Shown piece by piece: positions 15,462 through 23,074 of a stretch of 38,456 nt of DNA (positions are counted from its first letter, which is position 1; each line of letters begins with the position of its first letter). The notes beneath the pieces are model-generated. The model was not told the DNA's origin, searched no databases, and saw only the letters and a list, made by a program, of their open reading frames with translations. Source of the stretch: an uncultured Paraprevotella sp. (lineage in GTDB: Bacteria > Bacteroidota > Bacteroidia > Bacteroidales > Bacteroidaceae); the NCBI GenBank assembly GCA_900548345.1, contig URKA01000031.1:1-38456 (forward strand), in the 5' to 3' direction. Both the position numbers and the translations under genes were made by a program.

Positions 15462-16358
15462 TTAAACTGCTGTACGGTACTCGTTCGGCGTGCAACCCAC
15501 CATCTTTTTGAACAGCCGCGTGAAGTGCTGCGGATACTGGAATCCCAAGCTATAGGCTATCTCGCTGATGGAATGGGAAGGGTTGAGCACACGTTCTTTG
15601 GCTATGTTCATCAGTGACAGGCGGATGTGTTCAAGCGGAGTCTTTCCCGTTTCTTTTTTGATGAGGTCGCCGAAATAATTGGCCGAGAGATGAAGCTGTT
15701 CGGCACAGTACCCTACGCTCAACAGGCCGTGGCGGAGGGGCAGGTCGGAGGTGAAATAGTTGTCGATGAGTTGCTCGAATTTCGACAGGATGTCCTTGTT
15801 CACATTCTCGCGCGTGATGAACTGGCGGTCGTAGAAACGCACGCAGTAGTTCAGCAGCAGCTCGATGTTGGATGTGATGAGTGTCTTGCTGTGACTGTCG
15901 ATGGAGTGGTGCAACTCGTTGGAGATGTTATGCAGGCATTCCACCACCAAGGTGCGCTCGGATTCGGAGAGGTGCAGGGCCTCGTTGGCTTCGTATGAGA
16001 AGAAGGAGTAACGTTTGATGTTGTGCCCCAATGAGGTCCGCCTGATAAGGTCGGGGTGGAACACGAGTGCATAACCTTTGGGTTGGAACACTTCACCGTT
16101 GTCTTCAATTCCCATAATCTGTCCGGGCGCAAGGCATACGAGTGTGCCTTCCTGATAGTCATAGTATTGCCGGCCGTAGCGCATGTCGCCGCATTTCACG
16201 TCTTTCAGGAAAATGGCGTAGAAGCCGAAATTGTATAGAAAGTGGCGCATGGGCTTGGCCTTCGAGAGGTCGATGACGTTCACTAACGGGTGTGGCGTTT
16301 CAACGCCTAACAGTTCGTTGTATTTCACAACCGAGGGAATCTCCAGAATGTCTTTCAT
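15462..16358 (-). CDS. AraC family transcriptional regulator
   Basis: 298 residues. The N-terminal two thirds resembles a cupin-type sensing domain of AraC regulators (GQIMGIEDNGEVFQPKGYALVFHPDL). The C-terminal 100 residues hold two helix-turn-helix motifs: LSANYFGDLIKKETGKTPLEH, then SISEIAYSLGFQYPQHFTRLFKKMVGCTPNEYR, the family signature. It is a cytoplasmic DNA-binding activator or repressor. Targets are unknown. A near-match -7 box, TGTCTTTG, is read on the minus strand at 16391-16384. It is convergent with the DUF4230 pair and 83 bp downstream of the GNAT gene, so it does not obviously control the capsule locus. Confidence 0.92.
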   Translation of the reverse strand: MKDILEIPSVVKYNELLGVETPHPLVNVIDLSKAKPMRHFLYNFGFYAIFLKDVKCGDMRYGRQYYDYQEGTLVCLAPGQIMGIEDNGEVFQPKGYALVFHPDLIRRTSLGHNIKRYSFFSYEANEALHLSESERTLVVECLHNISNELHHSIDSHSKTLITSNIELLLNYCVRFYDRQFITRENVNKDILSKFEQLIDNYFTSDLPLRHGLLSVGYCAEQLHLSANYFGDLIKKETGKTPLEHIRLSLMNIAKERVLNPSHSISEIAYSLGFQYPQHFTRLFKKMVGCTPNEYRTAV

Positions 16359-16441
16359 GGGCGGAAAATGTTTATTGTTTTTGCAAAGACAAGCTTTTTG
16401 ATATTTTTGCCTTTCAGTATGGCAGTGTCGGGGCTGTAAGG

Positions 16442-16984
16442 TTACAAAAAAATGTCGGATGATTCATATACCTTGCCATGTATTTCCCTGCGTACCCGGT
16501 CGAAGTCTTTATCTTCGTCCAGATTTCCGTAGACCATGAGAATGAGTGGGATGGCGGGAAGGTCGGCGGAGTAGGGAGGCTGCATGTACTGCTGCTTTTC
16601 CCATGTGGTGAATCCGCACCGCCGGTAGAATCCGATGCGTCGTGTGGTCAGTTCGTCGGTGGGCGGTTCCACTTCGAGCACAACGGGACGTCCCGTGTGG
16701 GCAGTCAGTTGCTGCAGGATGCGTTTTCCCAGTCCGTGTCCGCGCATTTCGGGTAGTGTGGCCAGATGCTCCACATAGTCGAATCCGTCTAAAGTCCACA
16801 GGTTGAGCAACCCGGCAAATTGTCCGTCAAGCGTCACGGCATAGGAGTGGAAAGATGGATTATGGTCGGTAGCATCTTTCTGTTTGTCGGTCGGTCTCCG
16901 TTCTTCGGGAGGAAAGGCCGAGATGATGAGTTGTTCGGCATCGGCATACAATGGGTGTGTGGTGCGCAAAGGAATGAGTTGCAT
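16442..16984 (-). CDS. GNAT family N-acetyltransferase
   Basis: 180 residues from the chosen ATG (MQLIPLRTTHPLYADAEQLI). The in-frame extension to 17254 covers a promoter and lacks GNAT homology, so it is rejected. The acetyl-CoA loop appears as LPEMRGHGLGKRILQQL (the Q/RxxGxG/A motif), and the C-terminal part has the usual GFYRRCGF strand-helix. It transfers an acetyl group to an amine of unknown identity in the cytoplasm. The gene is read away from the capsule locus. If the invertible promoter flips, its transcript would run toward this gene from about 200 bp upstream. Confidence 0.85.
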   Translation of the reverse strand: MQLIPLRTTHPLYADAEQLIISAFPPEERRPTDKQKDATDHNPSFHSYAVTLDGQFAGLLNLWTLDGFDYVEHLATLPEMRGHGLGKRILQQLTAHTGRPVVLEVEPPTDELTTRRIGFYRRCGFTTWEKQQYMQPPYSADLPAIPLILMVYGNLDEDKDFDRVRREIHGKVYESSDIFL

Positions 16985-17064
16985 GTCTTTTAAAGGTTTT
17001 ATGTTGATTGTCAGTTGTATGATTCTTCTATGTATTATGTAACTCCAAGAAGAGATGTCTTTTG

Positions 17065-17072
17065 CAAAGATA
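17065..17072 (-). promoter_or_regulatory. -7 box of the GNAT gene
   Basis: TATCTTTG on the minus strand is an exact TAnnTTTG. TTTC at about 17096-17093 lies 20 nt upstream as a weak -33 box. The predicted leader is about 75 nt to ATG 16984. Confidence 0.55.
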
Positions 17073-17168
17073 GCCCTAAAATCGGATACGTAGAAATGAA
17101 TCCTGTGTTTTTTTGCCCTCGCTACCGCGCGGGATATTGATGAAGAAAAAGTTTGGTGAGATGTATTC

Positions 17169-17189
17169 TCTCTTGTTAAGAGAGGAATT
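17169..17189 (+). repeat. Left 21-bp inverted repeat of the invertible promoter
   Basis: Exact reverse complement of 17337-17357. Its outer part is itself palindromic (TCTCTT, three bases, AAGAGA), as expected of a recombinase core site. The match stops sharply at both ends. Confidence 0.85.
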
Positions 17190-17336
17190 GTTAGTGTATA
17201 AGATTCAAAATCAAAGGTTCTATGGTTTGCGACTATTGTTTTGCCAAACCCCAAATGGTCATTTCGTCATAAAAACGATTTTTCCTTGTCAAGAATTTCT
17301 TTATTTCACAGTATTTTGCTTAACTTTGCAGGCGTA
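17190..17336. promoter_or_regulatory. Invertible promoter segment of the capsule locus, ON orientation
   Basis: 147 bp between perfect inverted repeats. It contains one exact -7 box, TAACTTTG at 17321-17328, with TTTC at 17297-17300 as a partial -33 box, pointing right into upxY. The transcript should start near 17335, at the edge of the right repeat. No -7 box is found on the other strand. This is the known layout of phase-variable capsule promoters in Bacteroides, in which inversion by a DNA invertase silences the locus. No invertase gene lies next to it, so a distant one (Mpi or a tyrosine recombinase type) must act. Confidence 0.85.
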
Positions 17337-17357
17337 AATTCCTCTCTTAACAAGAGA
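17337..17357 (-). repeat. Right 21-bp inverted repeat of the invertible promoter
   Basis: Perfect mate of 17169-17189. It lies at or just after the predicted transcript start, so in the ON state it is the first part of the mRNA leader and could fold as a small hairpin. Confidence 0.85.
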
Positions 17358-17521
17358 TGGATTTGAAAACGGATAGCTTTTGATGGGATTCGGTTGGGGT
17401 AATTATAGATTGGAGTCCCCCGGAACTTTTAAGGCGGATGTTTATAACTGCTTAACCAATAGGATGATATGCGGTTTGGCAGGATTAGAAAGTTTTGTCT
17501 GAACCGAAAAACGAGCGACTC
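17358..17521 (+). promoter_or_regulatory. Untranslated leader of the capsule operon
   Basis: About 165 nt between the right repeat and the upxY ATG, with no gene. In B. fragilis the equivalent leader is where UpxY acts to prevent early termination. Here GGAGTCCCCCGGAACTTTT at about 17412-17430 is a short G/C-rich stretch that may be part of such a signal, but no clear terminator stem was identified. Confidence 0.45.
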
Positions 17522-18064
17522 ATGGGAGGCGATGAACAAGCATTATGGTATGTGATGCGCGACTTGAAACGTGCCAATGCGCGCGAAAAGGCTTACGGTC
17601 TGCTTGATGATTTGCAGTTTGAGGTCTTTACTCCGATGCAATGGAAATTGGTGACGTGTCAGGGCAAGCGGATTCGCAAGAAAATTCCTGTCATTTCTGA
17701 CTTGCTGTTTGTGCATGCCACCCGTTCCCGTCTCGACCCCATAGTGGAAAATCAGCCCACCCTTCAGTATCGTTATGTACGTGGAGGAAAATATTGTGAC
17801 CCGATGATTGTGGCGGAGTCCGACATGGAGCGTTTCATCCGTGCCGTCCGTTCGTCCGACTCCCCTCGTTATTACCTTCCTGAGGAAATCACCCCCTCCA
17901 TGTACGGTCATCGTATCCGCATTGTCGGTGGTCCGTTGGACGGTTGTGAGGGCAGCCTTGTCACTGCCCGCGGCTCCCGCATCAGGCGTTTGCTTGTTGA
18001 ACTCCCTACACTGTTGGCTGTGTCAGTGGAAGTCAGTCCGGAGTATATTCAGTTGGTGAAGTGA
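17522..18064 (+). CDS. UpxY-type capsule transcription antiterminator (NusG-like)
   Basis: 180 residues from ATG 17522. A TTG start at 17495 would add nine residues and cannot be excluded. The N-terminal NusG-like domain begins WYVMRDLKRANAREKAYGLL and includes VFTPMQWKLV and RIRKKIPVISDLLFVH, hallmarks of the UpxY family. The C-terminal part GHRIRIVGGPLDGCEGSLV is a KOW-like domain that contacts the ribosome or RNA polymerase partners in NusG. UpxY proteins travel with RNA polymerase and allow it to pass through the leader of their own capsule operon only. As usual it is the first gene after the invertible promoter, but the expected partner upxZ does not follow. Confidence 0.93.
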   Translation: MGGDEQALWYVMRDLKRANAREKAYGLLDDLQFEVFTPMQWKLVTCQGKRIRKKIPVISDLLFVHATRSRLDPIVENQPTLQYRYVRGGKYCDPMIVAESDMERFIRAVRSSDSPRYYLPEEITPSMYGHRIRIVGGPLDGCEGSLVTARGSRIRRLLVELPTLLAVSVEVSPEYIQLVK

Positions 18065-18106
18065 GGGGGCGTGCCGGTTATTAAAATATATTAATAGGTG
18101 TAAGCG

Positions 18107-18123
18107 TTATATCTAAGATATAA
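18107..18123. promoter_or_regulatory. 17-nt palindrome upstream of the ATPase/nuclease cassette, possible operator
   Basis: TTATATCTAAGATATAA is a perfect 8-bp inverted repeat around one central base. It ends 11 bp before the -7 box at 18135-18142 and covers the -33 region, a position where a bound repressor or activator would control initiation. Confidence 0.45.
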
Positions 18124-18134
18124 TTATTTATTCG

Positions 18135-18142
18135 TACATTTG
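18135..18142 (+). promoter_or_regulatory. -7 box of the ATPase/nuclease cassette
   Basis: TACATTTG matches TAnnTTTG. No TTTG lies at -33, where the palindrome sits instead. The transcript would begin near 18149, giving an 18-nt leader to ATG 18167. This suggests the cassette can be transcribed independently of the capsule promoter. Confidence 0.5.
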
Positions 18143-18166
18143 AATAAATATTAATTGACTTGGACG

Positions 18167-19438
18167 ATGCAAAATATAAAACTGGTAATAAATGAATACG
18201 GACCAATCAGGAACGCGGAACTTGATTTCGCACCAATGATGGTCTTTACGGGTAATTCCAATTTAGGCAAGAGCTATGTGAATTATCTTTGGTATTACTT
18301 TATTTCTTCTTTTACCCCAGTTGTATTGTCTGAGTTCATGGCGCCCAAGATGGTGGCGGATGAAGATGTTGAGGAGATTTCTTTCAAGAAAGACGATTTA
18401 AGGCTGTGGATTAACAGACATGCAGAATCATTCTTGCAGAAGCTGTTGAATGACAATTCTTTGGTCTGCAATGTGAATTTCATCTTTGACATCGAAGATG
18501 AGATAAACATCAAGGTGGAAAAGGTAATAGCTCAAAGAGGTAACAACGCAGAAGATTATGTGTTATATCGAGTGTCTATCAACGAAACGGAAGCTATGGT
18601 CTTTCCTGACTTCTTTGGTTTGAAGGATGCTGCTGTATACACTTTGAGTGGATATTTGCAACAAAAGTTATTTGATAGCTCCTATAAGGCTGTTATACTG
18701 CCTCCGGCAAGAGGCTCGTTGGTGGGCGAGAACTTCTCAGTCAAAGACAAGGTGTCACGTTCTTCCGGATTGTATGCCAACTTCCTTCAGGATTATGACT
18801 TCGCTTTGCGGAGCGTGTGGGGAAGCGGAAGCGACGAGCAGTTCTTTAATGCACGTATAAAGAAATTGGTGGGTGGTGAACTGAAGACTAAGGAGGGTAT
18901 CCAATATCTTGAATTACCTACAGGTCGTTCGTTGCCGTTGAGTGCAGCCGCTTCATCCATAAGGGAACTGAGCCCCTTGTTGTTCTTCTTGAAAAACCAT
19001 TATGGAACGAATGTGTCTTTCTGTTTAGAAGAACCTGAAGCACATCTGCATCCACAAATGCAAGTGGATGTGGCAGATATGCTCGCAATTTGTTTGAATA
19101 AAGGATATCTGTTCCAAATTACGACGCATAGTGACTATATGATGCAAAGGTTTAACCAGTTGTTCAAATTGGGGGCATTGAAAGAGAAAGACAACAATCT
19201 TTTTGAAGAGTATGCCCAAAAGAACTCACTGAACAAGGATACCTATCTTGATAAGAATATCGTAAAGGGGTATTATTTTAGCCATGGAGAAAACGGGGTG
19301 GTAGTCATCACGCAATTGAAGATAACAGATGATGGTCTTCCCATGTCCACATTCTTTGATATTGTGACGGAACTCTCCCGAAGGGACGATGACATAGACG
19401 CATTGTTGGACAACACCAAATCCGCAGGGCAATGTTGA
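18167..19438 (+). CDS. SMC/OLD-like AAA ATPase of a two-gene cassette
   Basis: 423 residues starting MQNIKLVINEYGPIRNAELD, the typical first strand of RecF/OLD/SMC-type ATPases. A TTG start four codons earlier is less likely. Walker A is GNSNLGKS (29-36). A signature-like segment LPLSAAASSIRELSPLLFF precedes Walker B FCLEEPEAHLHP (Glu288-Glu289), and an H-loop THSDYM (His321) follows. No coiled-coil arm of length and no TOPRIM domain are present, so it is a compact ATPase needing a partner effector. The next gene overlaps by 7 bases and encodes a nuclease-like protein. Such pairs are common in anti-phage systems (Septu, PARIS and others), but this partner matches none that I can name. It sits between upxY and the flippase gene, where upxZ is normally found. 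Confidence 0.85.
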   Translation: MQNIKLVINEYGPIRNAELDFAPMMVFTGNSNLGKSYVNYLWYYFISSFTPVVLSEFMAPKMVADEDVEEISFKKDDLRLWINRHAESFLQKLLNDNSLVCNVNFIFDIEDEINIKVEKVIAQRGNNAEDYVLYRVSINETEAMVFPDFFGLKDAAVYTLSGYLQQKLFDSSYKAVILPPARGSLVGENFSVKDKVSRSSGLYANFLQDYDFALRSVWGSGSDEQFFNARIKKLVGGELKTKEGIQYLELPTGRSLPLSAAASSIRELSPLLFFLKNHYGTNVSFCLEEPEAHLHPQMQVDVADMLAICLNKGYLFQITTHSDYMMQRFNQLFKLGALKEKDNNLFEEYAQKNSLNKDTYLDKNIVKGYYFSHGENGVVVITQLKITDDGLPMSTFFDIVTELSRRDDDIDALLDNTKSAGQC

Positions 19439-20139
19439 CCGGAAAGGACTTGAAGGAGTTATATGCCTGCGAGGTGATAGAATCAGGCGATAAAAGTCTC
19501 ACATTGGTGGAACCCCAGAAAGAGAACAAGTCTGCGTTAGCCTCTGTAAGTCTTTCCATATCAGGTGAGGCGATTAAGATAAACCCGGCATTCTTTGACC
19601 GGCAAAAGGAAGCGTTCCGGAAGCATGACAAACATAAGAATTATAAGAAAATATGTGATGGTGCTATCCTGTATCATAGAACGGACGAGAAGAACTATCT
19701 GATTGTGGTAGAACTGAAAACGGGCTTCAATGATGTGAAGAAAGCCTGCGAGCAGATTTCCGTGTCGTATGTGAAACTGAAGATGCACCTCCTGAATTTT
19801 CCTGCATACCATGCCGAGGATTACGAGGAACTCGGATTGATATTCAGTTATCCGCCTGTGGCAGAAGACTATAATGACACCACGCATAACGAGATGGTCT
19901 TTGATGCGAAAAGGAAGATGATAAAGACAACACCACTATCGCCGGAAGAAGTTTATCTGAACAAATGCAAGCTGGAACTTGAGAAGCAAGGCAAGACCAC
20001 CCTTGATGCCTGTCAGATGCATATCACGTCCCTACCTCTCAAACAAGATTGCCTGTATGATACATTACCGATATACCATCGTGCTGTTGGTGCTGCCAAT
20101 GTGTCGATGAGTTTAGATGATATTTTAGCCAGATTATAA
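19432..20139 (+). CDS. Probable PD-(D/E)XK-type nuclease partner of the ATPase
   Basis: 235 residues, no signal peptide or membrane segment. The only recognisable feature lies at 74-115: Asp76 in CDGAILY, then a hairpin to YLIVVELKTG with Glu94 and Lys96, then Gln108 in CEQISVSY. The order D...ExK...Q is that of the PD-(D/E)XK restriction-endonuclease fold. This is a motif-level inference and needs a structure prediction. The ATG overlaps the ATPase stop by 7 bases, implying coupled translation and a shared complex. As an effector it could cut DNA or RNA when the ATPase senses infection. Alternative: a DNA-repair or methyl-directed nuclease. A 405-bp gap follows. Confidence 0.65.
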   Translation: MLTGKDLKELYACEVIESGDKSLTLVEPQKENKSALASVSLSISGEAIKINPAFFDRQKEAFRKHDKHKNYKKICDGAILYHRTDEKNYLIVVELKTGFNDVKKACEQISVSYVKLKMHLLNFPAYHAEDYEELGLIFSYPPVAEDYNDTTHNEMVFDAKRKMIKTTPLSPEEVYLNKCKLELEKQGKTTLDACQMHITSLPLKQDCLYDTLPIYHRAVGAANVSMSLDDILARL

Positions 20140-20544
20140 GTGTGCTTCTTGAATACCCGTTTATGGAAGAACGGAGGAAATTGTTTTGTTTGATTAATTG
20201 TGTGTTTATTCGATTATAAGTGCTCCCAAGTAACCGTATAAGTACTATTGTTCATTAACAGCTTGACCGTAATTTGTGAACAAAGGGATGTGCTTGTTAT
20301 GATGTCCAAGAATGGCTTTCTAATCAGCTATATGTCAAAATTGGACGCAAACGAAAAAAATCTCTGTATATAGAACTAAAGTATACAAGAATAAAGTATG
20401 TAAACCAAACATTTTACAATCTTCCTTCAGGAGGATCTTGTACGTATGTGTACTTTCGACTGATTATGACTTTGAGTTCACAAAGCAGTTATTTAAAAAA
20501 GAACTCATAAATGTAACTTTCAATAAGTCTCCAAGAACCTAATT
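20140..20544 (+). other. 405-bp gap without a recognised gene between the cassette and the flippase gene
   Basis: A/T-rich DNA with no exact -7 box, no strong hairpin and no ORF with a start codon. Two overlapping frames are open for about 70 codons each, roughly 20295-20542, without an ATG. They may be decayed coding sequence, but I can assign no family. The gap could mark the right boundary of an inserted cassette. Confidence 0.4.
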
Positions 20545-22071
20545 ATGGAAGAAGAGAAGAGTAATAAAAGAATCATTAAGAATACATTGTTTTTGTATTT
20601 TCGGATGTTCATATCGCTTGCGCTTTCAGTTATTACCGGACGTGTTGTCTTTCAAACTTTAGGGGTAGAAGATTATGGTATCAATGCTGTTGTGGGTGGT
20701 GTAATAGGCATGTTTTCTGTTATTCAAAGCTCTATGATTGGAGCGACAGCGCGTTTCATAACTTACGAGATGGGGAAAAAAGACAATAAATTATCTGCCG
20801 TATTTTCAACAACACTAACAGTACATATCATTATAGCATTTGTATTATTCATCGTTTTAGAAACTATAGGACTATGGATAGTAAACTATCAATTAGAAAT
20901 ACCAACCAATCGCATGTTCGCGGCTAATTGTATTTATCAATTCAGTATTATTTCAACGATGTTGGCAGTAACACAAACCCCATACAGTTCTATTTTAGTG
21001 GCACATGAAAAAATGAATGTTTATGCCTATTTTGATATTTTAAATACACTTTTTAAACTCTTGATTATATATTTACTCTTAATTGGAAATTATGACAAAC
21101 TGATACTTTATGGATTCCTTACACTTTGTGTATCAGTGTTTATACTTATTTTAAATAGAATTTATTGTATAAAAAGATTTCCAGAAACCCATTATCATTT
21201 TATATGGGATAAAACATTATTAAAGCCTATCATTTCATTTTCAGGTTGGGATGTATTTGGTAATGTTGCTGTAATGGCAAGGGGACAGGGGGTTACAATT
21301 CTCCTTAATATATTCTTTGGTCCTATTATGAACGCAGCTGCAGGTATAGCCAATTCTGTCACCTCTATAATAAGTGGTTTTTCCGGTAATATTATTATGG
21401 CTGTAAGACCTCAACTTATTAAACGATATGCAAATGGAAAATATGATTCCATGATAAGATTAATGCATGAAGGTATCGTTTTTTCATTTGTCCTTATGAC
21501 GTTTCTTACTATTCCATTAATTGCAGAGATTCATTTTGTCTTAAAAACATGGTTGGGAGAAGTTCCTGAATACGCTTGTATTTTTACTATTCTTGTATTG
21601 ATATTCAATATTATCGGATGTTTTGCAAGAATAGTTATGATTGTGGTTCACGCCACCGGACATATTAAAAAGACAAGTATAATAAATGGAGTCATATATA
21701 TAATGGTACTTCCAGTAAGTTACATTGCATTTAAGTTAGAAGCACCGGCTTGGATTCCATTTTTGTATAATGCAATAGCATTTTTTTGTGGAAGTATGTG
21801 GAATACGTATTTAATGACAACATATATACCACAATTGACATTGAAAAGATTCTTTTTTAACACAATAGTTCCATGCTTCACATTATTTATTATTGTTTCA
21901 ATTCCAGTGATAACTGTTACATATAATTTGGAGGAAGGATGGTATAGATTATTTATATCAATAGGTCTAACTATAGTTTTAACTTCTTATCTCGGATATA
22001 AATTCATGCTTGATGAAAACATGAAGGTTAAGGCTAAAAACATAATAATGGAGAAATTGAATATTAAATAA
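20545..22071 (+). CDS. Polysaccharide flippase (Wzx family)
   Basis: 508 residues with about 12 to 14 predicted hydrophobic segments, such as FILFIVLETIGLWIV, LLIIYLLLIGNY and FVLMTFLTIPLIA, and a charged N-terminus (MEEEKSNKRIIKNTLFLYFRM). The start, with GRVVFQTLGVEDYGINAVVGG, is typical of the MOP/PST superfamily members in Bacteroides capsule loci. It would move the undecaprenyl-linked repeat unit across the inner membrane for polymerisation by the Wzy protein at 30076. Base composition is visibly more A/T-rich than the flanking chromosome. The gene is 16 bp upstream of a glycosyltransferase gene. Confidence 0.9.
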   Translation: MEEEKSNKRIIKNTLFLYFRMFISLALSVITGRVVFQTLGVEDYGINAVVGGVIGMFSVIQSSMIGATARFITYEMGKKDNKLSAVFSTTLTVHIIIAFVLFIVLETIGLWIVNYQLEIPTNRMFAANCIYQFSIISTMLAVTQTPYSSILVAHEKMNVYAYFDILNTLFKLLIIYLLLIGNYDKLILYGFLTLCVSVFILILNRIYCIKRFPETHYHFIWDKTLLKPIISFSGWDVFGNVAVMARGQGVTILLNIFFGPIMNAAAGIANSVTSIISGFSGNIIMAVRPQLIKRYANGKYDSMIRLMHEGIVFSFVLMTFLTIPLIAEIHFVLKTWLGEVPEYACIFTILVLIFNIIGCFARIVMIVVHATGHIKKTSIINGVIYIMVLPVSYIAFKLEAPAWIPFLYNAIAFFCGSMWNTYLMTTYIPQLTLKRFFFNTIVPCFTLFIIVSIPVITVTYNLEEGWYRLFISIGLTIVLTSYLGYKFMLDENMKVKAKNIIMEKLNIK

Positions 22072-22087
22072 TGATATTGATGATTAT

Positions 22088-23074
22088 ATGAGAGTAGGAG
22101 TTGTTTCTATTATTTCTCCATGTTATAATACAGGAAAATATATACATCGTTTATTGAACTCCATTTTAGAACAAACATACACTCAAATAGAAATGTTTGT
22201 AATAGACGATGGTTCTGAAGATAATACCAAAGACGTTGTTTATTCGTATATACCTAATTTTGAGTCTAAAGGATATACCCTTACGTATATTTATCAAAGT
22301 AACCAAGGACAATCTGCCGCAATCAATAATGGTTTAAAATATATAACAGGAGAATTTCTTACATGGCCGGATAGTGATGATTTTTATTCGTCCTCCAAAT
22401 CAATATCTACAATGGTAGAAACATTACAAAATAATCCAGAATACGGTTTATGTAGATGTCTGACTGAATTCGTAGATGAGGAATCTTTAGAAGTTATAAA
22501 GAAAATTAGGAATGATATATATTTTCAAAAAGAAAGTTTGTTTGAAGATTGTCTTTTTGGGGAAAATGGTTATTTATGGCCACCTATAAATTACATGTGT
22601 AGAATGGATAGCCTTATATCGGTAAATCCCCAAATGAAAATCTTTATTTCAAAATTAGCAGGACAAAACCGTCAAATGTTATTGCCGCTATATTACAACT
22701 ATAAATGCAAGTCCATACCTGTAATTTTAACAAATGTTCTTGAGCGGATTTCATCGCACTCTCGGAATCAATTTAGAGACTATCAATCAAAATGTGAGAA
22801 ATTGAATGCATATGAAGCGACTATTTACGCGACGTTAGATAGTATTCAACAAATGTCACGTCACAAGAAAGAAGAATATTCAAAAAGTATTCATAACAAA
22901 TATCTCAAAGAACATTTTCTATTGGCATTTAGAAGTAATGAAAGAAAAGAGGCAATAAGATATGGCAAAGAGATGCGAAATGGCAATGTATTGTCAAGAG
23001 GATTATGGATAAAATATCTGATTGCAAGCAATGTCATAACTTATTGGTTACTAAAGAAGATAAAGCCACAATGA
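22088..23074 (+). CDS. Family 2 glycosyltransferase
   Basis: 328 residues. GT-A nucleotide-binding fold: VSIISPCYNTGKYIHRLLNSI, then FVIDDGSEDNT, then WPDSDDF (the DxD metal site). The rest is poorly conserved and helical and decides the acceptor. It adds one sugar to the lipid-linked capsule unit on the cytoplasmic face of the membrane. The donor sugar cannot be inferred. The stop codon overlaps the start of the FrhB-like gene (ATGA at 23071), so they are translationally coupled. Strongly A/T-rich, like the flippase. Confidence 0.9.
   Translation: MRVGVVSIISPCYNTGKYIHRLLNSILEQTYTQIEMFVIDDGSEDNTKDVVYSYIPNFESKGYTLTYIYQSNQGQSAAINNGLKYITGEFLTWPDSDDFYSSSKSISTMVETLQNNPEYGLCRCLTEFVDEESLEVIKKIRNDIYFQKESLFEDCLFGENGYLWPPINYMCRMDSLISVNPQMKIFISKLAGQNRQMLLPLYYNYKCKSIPVILTNVLERISSHSRNQFRDYQSKCEKLNAYEATIYATLDSIQQMSRHKKEEYSKSIHNKYLKEHFLLAFRSNERKEAIRYGKEMRNGNVLSRGLWIKYLIASNVITYWLLKKIKPQ

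Noticed and set aside
17113..17337. 74-codon ORF across the invertible segment
   Set aside because: It spans an inverted repeat and the promoter and would be broken by inversion; no family resemblance.
20295..20542. Two overlapping open frames of about 70 codons
   Set aside because: No start codon and no recognised family; kept only as a possible remnant.
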